Part shown: in pieces, positions 16,816 through 24,989 of the stretch
Numbering within the stretch: the stretch's first letter is position 1
Layout of the letters: the number at the start of each line of letters is the position of its first letter
Assembly: GCF_002776695.1 (NCBI RefSeq)
Contig: NZ_LFJC01000003.1
Location: 6,491,974 to 6,555,973 of the forward strand
Direction of reading: 5' to 3'
DNA from: Bradyrhizobium nitroreducens
GTDB taxonomy: Bacteria > Pseudomonadota > Alphaproteobacteria > Rhizobiales > Xanthobacteraceae
Length of the DNA: 64,000 bases
Position numbers and translations under genes: made by a program
The notes under the pieces: model-generated
What the model saw: only the letters and a program-made list of their open reading frames with translations
Databases searched by the model: none
Told to the model about the DNA's origin: nothing

Positions 16816-17934
16816 ATGCGCATCCGGGCCGTCTGCATCTTTCTCGCCGTCGCCGCCAACCTCGCCCCGGCCGCGGCACGCGACGCCAAGCGTTGCCCGC
16901 CGGACTTCAGCGTCGAAAACCGGCTGGACGCCGAGCAGAAGGCCGCCCTCAATCTCAACGCCCGCGAGCGCGCCGCCATCGAGGACCTGAAATACGCCAC
17001 CATGGCGCCGATCAGGGAGAAGTACGACAGGAAGGAGATCGATCGCGACGAGTACAACCGCCTCACCAAGCAGCGCGACGACGCGCTCAACTGCATCGAC
17101 GCGGACAACAATCTGAAGGACCAGCAGTCCTACTACACCGAGCAGACCAAGCTGATCGAGGCCGGCTGCCAGAAGGGCCCGGTCGACAAGATGTATGCCG
17201 GCTGGCTGAAGGAGGGCCAGGAGCGCAAGGCCAAGGCCTGTGCGAAGGCCGATCTCGAATATCTGGCCCAGATGGTCAAGCAGCTGAAGGAGATCCAGAC
17301 CGACAAGCTCGCCAAGGAGGAGAAGTCTACGCCGGCCGTCAAGACCGTCGATGCCAGCCAGAAGAACGCCCCGTTCTGCGATCAGATTCGCGCCGTGACC
17401 GGCCACGCGCCGAACCTGTTCGCCGCCATCACGAAGGAAAAGAAGGAGAAGTGGTTCATCGAACCGGGCACGCTCGGCAGCAAGGGCGTCAAGATCAGCG
17501 ACGTCGCGGCGATCGACGAATACGCCACCCCGATCACGGTCTCGCAGGACTTTCTCGCCTCCCGAGCCGAGTGCGCCATCAAGGTCGGCACCGACAAGGA
17601 CATCACGCTCCGGATCGTGCCGACCTACGCCTGCGACTGGCGATACGACAAGACCAACCGCCGCGAGCTCGAGCAGCGCACGGACCGGCTGCTCAATCTC
17701 GTTCGCGGCTGCTTCGGGTCAGTGAAGGAGGACGGCGAGTTCTATCGGCACCAGTTCGTCGGCGACGGGGCGGTCAACGTCTCGGGAGACCTCTATTACG
17801 GCGAGGGCAAGCCGTCCCGCATCTATCTGGAGATCGCCAAGCATACGCCGGACGAGGACCGGGCCTGCATCAATTACGGCTTCCAGCGCAAGGAGCAGGA
17901 CAAGAAGCTCTGCATGTCCCGGCTGAAGCCCTGA
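16816..17934 (+). CDS. Secreted alpha-helical protein, tandem paralogue 2
   Basis: This is the 372-residue duplicate of the protein at 14842-15960, with the same length, signal peptide (MRIRAVCIFLAVAANLAPAAA), Cys positions and C-terminus (CMSRLKP). Differences are concentrated in the helical region. The upstream sequence (CCGCTATTCTG, then ACCGAAGGACATTTGC) is shared, so the duplication included the promoter and ribosome site. The start at 16816 is chosen by that match; an in-frame ATG further upstream lacks it. The function is unknown. Confidence 0.87.
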   Translation: MRIRAVCIFLAVAANLAPAAARDAKRCPPDFSVENRLDAEQKAALNLNARERAAIEDLKYATMAPIREKYDRKEIDRDEYNRLTKQRDDALNCIDADNNLKDQQSYYTEQTKLIEAGCQKGPVDKMYAGWLKEGQERKAKACAKADLEYLAQMVKQLKEIQTDKLAKEEKSTPAVKTVDASQKNAPFCDQIRAVTGHAPNLFAAITKEKKEKWFIEPGTLGSKGVKISDVAAIDEYATPITVSQDFLASRAECAIKVGTDKDITLRIVPTYACDWRYDKTNRRELEQRTDRLLNLVRGCFGSVKEDGEFYRHQFVGDGAVNVSGDLYYGEGKPSRIYLEIAKHTPDEDRACINYGFQRKEQDKKLCMSRLKP

Positions 17935-18042
17935 GGGCGCGGCAAGACCAATCATTCGCATGCGACGCTTCCTCCGATAGGATGACCCCGGGCACTTCCG
18001 ATATGCTATCCTTCCGCCCGGAAGCAGTCACGGAGACACCCC

Positions 18043-18411
18043 ATGCCCACCAGCGTCAAGCAAATGCTCGAAGCCGCCAACGCGGCCGTCCCGAAGATCA
18101 CGTCGGAACAGGCCGCCGAGCTGATCAAAAACGGCAACACACTGGTCGTCGACGTGCGCGATGCGCCGGAGGTTGCGGCCAGCGGCAAGATCGCGGGTGC
18201 TCTCAACGTCTCGCGGGGCATGCTGGAGTTTCGCGCGGATCCGGAATTGCCGTCCCACGACAAGGCGTTCGACAAGAGCAAGAGCGTCATTCTCTACTGC
18301 GCGTCCGGTGGACGGTCGGCGCTGGCCGGCAAGCTGCTGAAGGATCTGGGCTACGACAAGGTCTACAATCTCGGCGGCTTCAAGGACTGGACGGGCGCCG
18401 TCGAGAAATAG
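18043..18411 (+). CDS. Rhodanese-domain protein
   Basis: This 122-residue single-domain rhodanese has VVDVRDAPE at 35-43 and the active-site loop CASGGRS starting at Cys86, which would carry the persulfide. The downstream LGYDKVYNLGGFKDW completes the fold. There is no signal peptide, so it is a cytosolic sulfurtransferase. The substrate is unknown. A GGAG box lies upstream of the ATG. It seems to be transcribed alone. Confidence 0.88.
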   Translation: MPTSVKQMLEAANAAVPKITSEQAAELIKNGNTLVVDVRDAPEVAASGKIAGALNVSRGMLEFRADPELPSHDKAFDKSKSVILYCASGGRSALAGKLLKDLGYDKVYNLGGFKDWTGAVEK

Positions 18412-18487
18412 GACGCGCGGGCCGGTCTGCAGGGGCTCGTCGCAGCCGAGCGCCATCACCGGCGGCTCGGCGCGCGACCCCCGCGCC

Positions 18488-19450
18488 CTACTCGATCGAC
18501 GTCGTCTGCCGCCGGCGCAGCTCGGACGGGCTGTGGCCGAACTTCCTGCGGAACACCGTGCTGAAATGCGATGAGCTGCTGAAGCCCAGCCGATAGGCGA
18601 TCTCGGTCACCGAGAGCGCACGCAGCTCCGGGCGCATCAGCGCGTCGTAGCAGCGCTGCAGGCGGCGGTTCAGGATCCATTCCGACACCGACATCTCGGT
18701 CGACCGGAACAGATAATGCAGATGCCGGAGCGAGACGCCGTTGCTCCGGGCGATCTTCTCCAGCGACAAATCCGGGTCGGTGAGGTGCTCCTCGATCCAG
18801 GCCTTGACGGAGCGCAGCCGCGCGTTCCGTGCGGTGGCATCCTCCGAGAATTCGTCCTTGTCGCCCATGTCGAGCGCAAGCGCCAGGACGTCCATCAGCT
18901 CGTGACCGAGCCGGCCTCGCGCCGTCTCCTCCAGGCTCGAGGCCTCCGAGGCCAGCAGCGCGCAGAATTCGGCGGCGATCCGCCCGAGGCCCCGGCCGGT
19001 CGCGATCGTCGCTGCGAGCGGCATCTTGCCTTCGGCAAAACGCGACGAAAATTCCTTGCGCGGAATTTCCAGATACAACGACCGGAATTGGTTCGAGCAT
19101 TCGAGATCGTAAGCGTCGGAAGCCGAAAAGATCGCGCCGATGCCCGGGCTGGTCACCAGGGTCTGGCCGGCCTGGAGCACGTCCATGCTGCCCTGTTGCA
19201 GAAACTGGACGTAGTAACAATCCTTGTCGAGCTTGGCGATGTGCCGCTCGCGCCGCGAGATGCGCTGCTCCGACAGGAAGACGTCGCTCATCGTGACAGG
19301 GCCAAATTGCGCCTCACGGATAAAGCCCTGATAGTCGGCCGGCTTCACCGCGTTGACGTCGACATGAACGTAGTGGTCGCAGATCGCATCCTGCCAGGCG
19401 GCAAAGCGCTTGGCCGGGTCCAGCTCCTCGGTCGTGAACACCAGATCCAT
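18488..19450 (-). CDS. AraC-family transcriptional regulator
   Basis: The product has an N-terminal cupin-like AraC_binding_2 region (begins MDLVFTTEELDPAKRFAAWQ) and a C-terminal AraC double helix-turn-helix (SLEKIARSNGVSLRHLHYLF, then TEIAYRLGFSSSSHFSTVFRRKFGHSP). It is divergent from the sugar ABC operon and separated from it by about 240 bases containing the repeated GCGCAA/TTGCGC motif, so it probably controls that operon. The start could also be 13 codons upstream at 19489. Confidence 0.88.
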   Translation of the reverse strand: MDLVFTTEELDPAKRFAAWQDAICDHYVHVDVNAVKPADYQGFIREAQFGPVTMSDVFLSEQRISRRERHIAKLDKDCYYVQFLQQGSMDVLQAGQTLVTSPGIGAIFSASDAYDLECSNQFRSLYLEIPRKEFSSRFAEGKMPLAATIATGRGLGRIAAEFCALLASEASSLEETARGRLGHELMDVLALALDMGDKDEFSEDATARNARLRSVKAWIEEHLTDPDLSLEKIARSNGVSLRHLHYLFRSTEMSVSEWILNRRLQRCYDALMRPELRALSVTEIAYRLGFSSSSHFSTVFRRKFGHSPSELRRRQTTSIE

Positions 19451-19527
19451 CGGCGGCCCGTTGCAGCGAGGTTTGTCTGTGCGGCGCACAAAAGCCTGCC
19501 GGCCGATCTTAGGTTCCTGTCAGCTTG

Positions 19528-19577
19528 GCGCAAGACTCTTTGCGCGCCAGCGCAAAAGGTTTGCGCGTTGACGCAAG
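19528..19577. promoter_or_regulatory. Array of GCGCAA/TTGCGC inverted repeats, candidate AraC-family operator
   Basis: GCGCAA begins at 19528 and 19550, TTGCGC at 19540 and 19561, and a related ACGCAA at 19571. The inverted units repeat with a period of about 21-22 bases, two helical turns. The site lies between the divergent AraC regulator and the ABC transporter operon, a natural place for the regulator to bind. The assignment is inferred. Confidence 0.4.
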
Positions 19578-19691
19578 CCACATCGAGGTCTCTCGCCTAT
19601 CAAGCGCAAAACAAACTTGGGACGGGGGGAGGCAAGCGCGCGCCGGGACGGCGATCCCGTACGCGCGATGCCGATCCGGGGATGGCAAGCG

Positions 19692-20663
19692 ATGAAGCGC
19701 GTTCGGATCAGCCAACAGGAGATCGTGTTTGCGGTCTTCGCCGCACTCTTCCTGAGCTTCTCGATCTTCCTGAACGGATTTCTCTCCGCCGACAACATGC
19801 TGACATTGCTGCAGAACGTGGCAGTGCTCGGCATCCTGGGCCTCGCCATGGCGATCGTCGTGATCGGCCGCGGCATCGACCTGTCGCTGATCGCCGCCCT
19901 CGCGGTCCCCGGCGGCCTCGTGCTGCAGATGGTGCAGAACGGCCATTCGCTGCCCGCTTCACTGCTGGCGGCCGGCCTGCTGGCGATCGCGATCGGCCTC
20001 GTCAACGGCTGGCTGATCGCCTATGCGGAAGTGCCGCCCTTGTTCGCGACGCTGGCGACCGGCCTGTTCGTCGCCGGTCTCGGCCAGGCCGCCCTGTTCC
20101 AGCTCGACGTCGTGCAATGGAGCGACGGCATGGCCGGCTTCGAGCGGCTCGGCCAGGGCAGCATTCTCGGCATCCCCACCTCGATCGTGATGTTCGCGAT
20201 CGCCTGCGTCGTGGTCTTCGTCCTGCTGCGCAAGACGCGCTGGGGCGCCTACATCTACGCGATCGGCGACAACCCGTTCGCGGCGCGCGTGACCGGCATC
20301 CCCTCACGGCCCATCATCGTGCTGCAATATGTCGTCGCCGCGCTGATCGGCTGCTTTGCCGGCCTCGTCATGGCGGCGTCCGTCAACTCCATGCCGACCC
20401 GCATCTTCAATTCCACGCTGATCTACGACGTCATCCTCGTCGTCGTGCTCGGCGGCATCGGCCTGTCGGGCGGACGCGGCGGTGTCGTCAACGTCATCAT
20501 CGGCACGCTGCTGATCGGGACGATGCTGAACGGCATGACGATCCTGAACATCCCCTATGCCGGCCAGAACCTCATCAAGGGCCTCGTGCTCCTGATCGCC
20601 GTCATCACCGACACGTTCCTCAATCCACGCAACGAAGAAACGGCCCAACAGGGCGACATCTGA
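19692..20663 (+). CDS. Sugar ABC transporter permease (CUT2/RbsC type)
   Basis: This 323-residue, highly hydrophobic permease has the CUT2 signature segments: LAMAIVVIGRGIDLSLIAALA early and GGIGLSGGRGGVVNVIIGTLLIGTMLNGMTIL late. It would form half of the membrane channel; the other half is the permease domain of the fusion protein at 21781. The start at 19692 (MKRVRISQQE) fits the membrane-protein N-terminus; 25 upstream codons read as non-coding. It is the first gene of the operon. Confidence 0.9.
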   Translation: MKRVRISQQEIVFAVFAALFLSFSIFLNGFLSADNMLTLLQNVAVLGILGLAMAIVVIGRGIDLSLIAALAVPGGLVLQMVQNGHSLPASLLAAGLLAIAIGLVNGWLIAYAEVPPLFATLATGLFVAGLGQAALFQLDVVQWSDGMAGFERLGQGSILGIPTSIVMFAIACVVVFVLLRKTRWGAYIYAIGDNPFAARVTGIPSRPIIVLQYVVAALIGCFAGLVMAASVNSMPTRIFNSTLIYDVILVVVLGGIGLSGGRGGVVNVIIGTLLIGTMLNGMTILNIPYAGQNLIKGLVLLIAVITDTFLNPRNEETAQQGDI

Positions 20664-20687
20664 TCTGCCCCAACAAGGAGGAAGACA

Positions 20688-21704
20688 ATGACCTGCATGC
20701 ACAAGCTCGCGCTTGGAAGTCTCGCCGCACTGGCGCTTTCGGCCGGCACCGTCCCGGCCCTCGCCCAGCAAGGGCTCGACGAGCCGTTTCAGAAGACCTT
20801 CCGGGAAGCACTTGCCGGCAAGACCGTCGCTTACGTGCCGGTCGCGATGAATTTCGACCTCACCGAAGGCTGGTATGCGGGGCTCAAGAAGGAGCTCGAG
20901 CCCTTCGGCGTCAAGTTCGTCATTCGCGATCCCAACTGGAATACGAATGCGGGCGCGCAAGCCGTCACCTCGCTGATCTCGGAGAAGCCGGCAGTGATGG
21001 TGATCCACAATCCCGACGTCCAGACCTACGCAAAGCTACTGCAGCGCGCCGAGAACGAAGGCATCTACGTCATCCAGATCAACATGGGCTCGGCCTATCG
21101 CAGCTCGGCCTTCGTCGGCGCCAACTGGATCGAGATCGGCGAGCGCCAGACCGAGGGCGTGGTGAAGGCCTGCCAGGGCAAGTCCAACAAGATCGCCATC
21201 ATCCAGGGCGCGCTCTCCGCGGCCGCCAGCGCCTACACGCTCAAGGGTGTCGAGAACATCCTCGCCAAGCACCCGGAGATCAAGGTGGTCTCCAGCCAGG
21301 CCGCCGATTGGGATGCGGCCAAGGCCAAGGCGATCACCCAGACCGTGTTGAAGCAGAATCCGGATCTCTGCGGCATCGTCGGTTTCTGGGACGGCATGGA
21401 CATCGGCACCGCCGCCGCGATCAAGGAAGCCGGCCTGACCGGCAAGGTGTTCCTGGCGACATCGGGCGGCGGCGAGCGCAAGGGCGCATGCGAGCTCGTG
21501 AAGAACGGTTCGTTCGATCTCAACATGAGCTACGACGTGCCGACGCAGGCCGCGCAAATGGCCGGCACCATCAAGTGGCTGCTGTCGTCGGGCGCCAAGC
21601 CGGGCTCGGTCAAAGGCTCGGAATATACGACGCTGATCCCGATCACCAAGGAAAACGCCGACACCCAGACAGCGTGCTGGAATCTCTCCGATCTCAAGAA
21701 GTGA
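20688..21704 (+). CDS. Periplasmic sugar-binding protein of the CUT2 ABC transporter
   Basis: This 338-residue protein has a signal peptide (MTCMHKLALGSLAALALSAGTVPALAQ) and a Peripla_BP_4-type fold: VAYVPVAMNFDLTEGWYAGLKKE after the first strand, and NPDLCGIVGFWDGMDIGTAAAIKEAG in the second lobe. It delivers the substrate to the two permease domains. An AAGGAGGAAG box precedes the ATG. The substrate is not identifiable; the beta-propeller partners suggest a sugar acid, lactone or related compound. Confidence 0.9.
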   Translation: MTCMHKLALGSLAALALSAGTVPALAQQGLDEPFQKTFREALAGKTVAYVPVAMNFDLTEGWYAGLKKELEPFGVKFVIRDPNWNTNAGAQAVTSLISEKPAVMVIHNPDVQTYAKLLQRAENEGIYVIQINMGSAYRSSAFVGANWIEIGERQTEGVVKACQGKSNKIAIIQGALSAAASAYTLKGVENILAKHPEIKVVSSQAADWDAAKAKAITQTVLKQNPDLCGIVGFWDGMDIGTAAAIKEAGLTGKVFLATSGGGERKGACELVKNGSFDLNMSYDVPTQAAQMAGTIKWLLSSGAKPGSVKGSEYTTLIPITKENADTQTACWNLSDLKK

Positions 21705-21780
21705 TCGCACAAGAAAGCTGCGCGTTCCGCGCCTTCGGGTGTGGAACGCGCAACCTTGCACATAAATCAGCGGAAGGCAG

Positions 21781-23898
21781 ATGCGCGAGACACTGACGAG
21801 GCTCCGATATCGCTACTGGCCGGACCATCTCCTCGGTGAGATCCTGTCCAAACGATGGACCGAAACCGCCATTCCGGTGATCCTGCTCCTGATCGTCGGC
21901 TTCGCGCTCAGCCGCTCGCTCGAGCACTTCCTCTCCCCGGCGAGCCTCGCCGACACCGCGCGGCAGGCCGGCGAGATTGGCTTCATCGGCCTCGGCATGG
22001 CGCTGGTCGTCATCGTCGGCGGCATCGACCTGTCGGTCGGATCGATCTTCGCACTGACGGATTTCTGCGCGCTCTATCTGCTCGACGTGCTCAATTGGCC
22101 GGTCCCCGCCGTGGTGGTCGTCACCATGATCGTCGGCGGGCTGCTCGGCGCCGTGAATGGCGTGCTGATCGGATATCTCAGGCTGCGTGCCTTCATCACC
22201 ACACTGATCACGCTGATCATCTACCGCTCGGCCTACGATCTGTTGATCCAGCGTTATTCCAACGCCATCGCGTCGGCCTTTCCCGATATCCCGTCATGGG
22301 ACTTCATCGGCGGGGGAACCGTGCTCGGTATCCCCAGCGTCGCACTGGTCTACATCGTGATCGCGATCTTCGGTCACGTCTTCCTGACGCGGCTGCGGCC
22401 CGGCTGGCACATCACCGCGATCGGCGGATCGCGGCGCTCGGCCTACAATTCCGGCATTCCCGTCCGCCGCACCATCGCGCTCTGCTATGTCGCGAGCGGC
22501 GTCCTGACCAGCATCGGCGCGCTGTTCTTCGCCGCACGGCTCGGCACGGTCGGCGGCGACATCGGCGTCGGCCTGGAAGTGATCGTGCTGACGGCAACCG
22601 TGCTCGGCGGCATCACGCTCGGCGGCGGCAAGGGCTCGGTCGTCAAGTCCATGGTCGGCGTGCTCATCGTCCTGCTCGTCACCAACGGCCTGACCGCCAT
22701 GAACGCGCGCGGCGGCGTCAACCGCATGGCGCTGGCGTCGATCCTGCTGGTCGCCGCGATGGTCGACATCCGCTGGCAGAAGAACCGCACCCGCATCATC
22801 AGCAAGGTCTATGTCGCCCCGACCTACCATGCGCTGCCGCCGCCGCCGCCAACCGAGATCGGCAAGGGCGGCCCGTTCGAGCAGAACGACAGGCTGCGCG
22901 AGGTCTCGCTGATCGGCCTCGGCCGGATCGAAGCGCCGGAGGACGTCATCCTCGATCGCAACGACGTGCTCTATGCAGGATCGCGGCACGGCGACATCAT
23001 CCGCTTTTTTCCGCCGGACTACGAGCGGATGGAGGTGTTCGCCCATATCGGCGGCCAGCCGCTCGGCATGGCGTTCGACAAGCAGGACAATCTCTATGTC
23101 TGCATCGGCGGCATGGGCCTCTATCGTATCAAGCCCGACGGCACCGTGGAGAAGGCCACCGACGAGACCAACCGCAGCCTCTACTCCGTGAACGACGACA
23201 GCCGCCTGCGGCTCGCCGACGACCTCGACATCACCGACGACGGGCTGATCTTCTTCTCCGAGGCCACCGTTCGCTACGAGATGGACGAATGGCCGGTCGA
23301 CGGACTGGAAGCGCGCGGCAACGGCCGCATCATCTGCTACGACACAAAGACGGGCGCGACCCACACCGCGCTGCGCGGCCTCAAATTCCCGAACGGGGTC
23401 GCGGTCGCGAGCGACGGGCAATCGATCCTGTTCGCGGAAACCTTCGGCTGCTCGATCAAGCGCTACTGGTTCGCCGGCTCGAAAAAGGGCGACGTCGAGA
23501 TCGTCATGGACAATCTGCCGGGCTACCCCGACAACATCAACCTCGCCTCGGACGGCAATTACTGGCTGGCGCTGGTCGGCATGCGCAGCCCCTCGCTCGA
23601 TCTCGCCTGGAAGATGCCCGGCTTCCGCCGGCGCATGGCCAAGCGCGTGCCGGTCGACGAATGGCTGTTCCCGAACATCAACACCGGCTGCGTCGTCAAG
23701 TTCAACGAGCAGGGCAAGATCCTGGAGTCGTTCTGGGACCTCAAGGGCCTCAATCATCCCATGATCACCTCGATGCGCGAGCATCGCGGCTATCTCTATC
23801 TCGGCGGCATCGCCAACAACCGGATCGGCCGCTTCAAGCTCGACAATGCCGATCCCGACTTCGTGCAGTACGACAAGCGCTGGGGGAAGTCGTCATGA
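21781..23898 (+). CDS. Fusion of CUT2 ABC permease and SMP-30/strictosidine-synthase-like beta-propeller
   Basis: Residues 1-340 are a complete CUT2 permease (GLGMALVVIVGGIDLSVGSI, then TLGGGKGSVVKSMVGVLIVLL). A proline-rich linker (PPPPP at 353-357) leads into a beta-propeller from about 370 to 705 with repeated strand patterns such as APEDVILDRNDVLYAGS, PLGMAFDKQDNLYV and FPNGVAVASDGQSILFAET. The reading frame is continuous with no sign of a frameshift. CUT2 permeases normally end in the cytoplasm, so the propeller should be cytosolic and could bind or hydrolyse the incoming substrate. The stop overlaps the next start (ATGA). Confidence 0.9.
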   Translation: MRETLTRLRYRYWPDHLLGEILSKRWTETAIPVILLLIVGFALSRSLEHFLSPASLADTARQAGEIGFIGLGMALVVIVGGIDLSVGSIFALTDFCALYLLDVLNWPVPAVVVVTMIVGGLLGAVNGVLIGYLRLRAFITTLITLIIYRSAYDLLIQRYSNAIASAFPDIPSWDFIGGGTVLGIPSVALVYIVIAIFGHVFLTRLRPGWHITAIGGSRRSAYNSGIPVRRTIALCYVASGVLTSIGALFFAARLGTVGGDIGVGLEVIVLTATVLGGITLGGGKGSVVKSMVGVLIVLLVTNGLTAMNARGGVNRMALASILLVAAMVDIRWQKNRTRIISKVYVAPTYHALPPPPPTEIGKGGPFEQNDRLREVSLIGLGRIEAPEDVILDRNDVLYAGSRHGDIIRFFPPDYERMEVFAHIGGQPLGMAFDKQDNLYVCIGGMGLYRIKPDGTVEKATDETNRSLYSVNDDSRLRLADDLDITDDGLIFFSEATVRYEMDEWPVDGLEARGNGRIICYDTKTGATHTALRGLKFPNGVAVASDGQSILFAETFGCSIKRYWFAGSKKGDVEIVMDNLPGYPDNINLASDGNYWLALVGMRSPSLDLAWKMPGFRRRMAKRVPVDEWLFPNINTGCVVKFNEQGKILESFWDLKGLNHPMITSMREHRGYLYLGGIANNRIGRFKLDNADPDFVQYDKRWGKSS

Positions 23899-24989
23899 TC
23901 GCCGCCATCAGCGAATTCGCCAACCGCTTCCTCGGCCGTGGCGAGGCGGCCATCACCGTCCCGTCGTTCGACGGAGCGTTGAAGCCCAACCAGGCGCTCG
24001 AGCAGGCGGACATCCTGCTCGAATGCGAGGCGCCGGAGGATCTCACGACGGACGGCACGTCGCTGCTCCTTGCCGACGGCGTGCGGCTGACACGGCTGAG
24101 CGGACATTCGGCAACGACGGTTCGCGCGTTCGAGCGGCCGATCTCAGCGCTGGCCTCCTTGCCTGGTGGAGGGCTGGCTGTCGCGCTTGGCGGCACGGAA
24201 GTCCGGCTCTATGACAACGCCACGGCCGAAGCGCCGGCGGCCACATTTTCGCAAGGGCTGCACGCCGTCAATGCGCTGGCTCCCGCGAGCGACGGCACGT
24301 TGATCGCAACCGATGGATCGTCGTTGCACGATGTCGGCGACTGGGCGCGCGATCTGATGGAGCTCGGCAAGACCGGCCGAGTGCTGCGGCTCGATCCGAA
24401 ATCAGGCGCCATCACGCAGCTTGCCGGCGGCTTGGGCTACGCGTTCGGCGCGATCGCGGGCGACGGCAGCGTGCTCGTCAGCGAAAGCTGGCGGCATCGC
24501 CTGGTTTCGATCGCACCGGACGGAGCTTGCAAGGATGTGCTGCGGCACCTGCCGGTCTACCCGTCCCGGCTGTCGCCGGCGCGCGGCGGCGGCTTCTGGC
24601 TCACCGCCTTCACGGCGCGCACCCAGCTCGTCGAGTTCGTGCTGCGCGAGCCGGCCTATCGCCGCCGCATGATCGCGGAGATCGACCCGGAGTTCTGGGT
24701 CGCGCCGCGCCTGCGGTCCGGCCATTCCTTCAAGGAGCCGTTGCAGGGCGCGCACATCAAGACCATGGGCGTGATGAAGCCCTGGGCGCCGCCGCGGTCG
24801 TATGGTCTCGTCATCCGGCTTGGAGCCGACGGCCTGCCGCGCTATTCGCTGCATAGCCGGGCCGACGGCGTCAACCACGGCATCGTGGCCGCGGTCGAAT
24901 TCGGAGGCGACCTCGTCGTGATCGCAAAGGGGCCCGGGCGCGTCATCAAGCTGCCGCTGGCCTCCTTCGGCGAGGAGGCCAGCGCATGA
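23895..24989 (+). CDS. Stand-alone SMP-30/strictosidine-synthase-like beta-propeller protein
   Basis: This 364-residue protein has no signal peptide. It is related to the propeller domain of the preceding fusion: both share an APEDL/V-x-x-D opening, an internal YRRRM/FRRRM helix and a closing I-K-L/F-K-L strand. Members of this superfamily are lactonases or Pictet-Spengler-like enzymes. The start at 23895 overlaps the upstream stop by four bases, and its stop overlaps the ATPase start by four bases, so all are translated together. It probably processes the imported substrate or its lactone. Confidence 0.85.
   Translation: MIAAISEFANRFLGRGEAAITVPSFDGALKPNQALEQADILLECEAPEDLTTDGTSLLLADGVRLTRLSGHSATTVRAFERPISALASLPGGGLAVALGGTEVRLYDNATAEAPAATFSQGLHAVNALAPASDGTLIATDGSSLHDVGDWARDLMELGKTGRVLRLDPKSGAITQLAGGLGYAFGAIAGDGSVLVSESWRHRLVSIAPDGACKDVLRHLPVYPSRLSPARGGGFWLTAFTARTQLVEFVLREPAYRRRMIAEIDPEFWVAPRLRSGHSFKEPLQGAHIKTMGVMKPWAPPRSYGLVIRLGADGLPRYSLHSRADGVNHGIVAAVEFGGDLVVIAKGPGRVIKLPLASFGEEASA

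Noticed and set aside
20688..21704. The ABC system as an autoinducer-2 (Lsr) importer
   Set aside because: The architecture is CUT2 but no lsrF, lsrG or lsrK genes are near, and the propeller genes do not fit that pathway.
22294..23784. Long minus-strand frame under the permease-propeller fusion
   Set aside because: It is an antisense shadow; the product is a low-complexity Asp/Arg/Val-rich sequence without domains.
21855..23894. In-frame extension upstream of the free propeller gene
   Set aside because: It overlaps the fusion gene throughout in another frame; the ATGA junction at 23895 gives a proper start.
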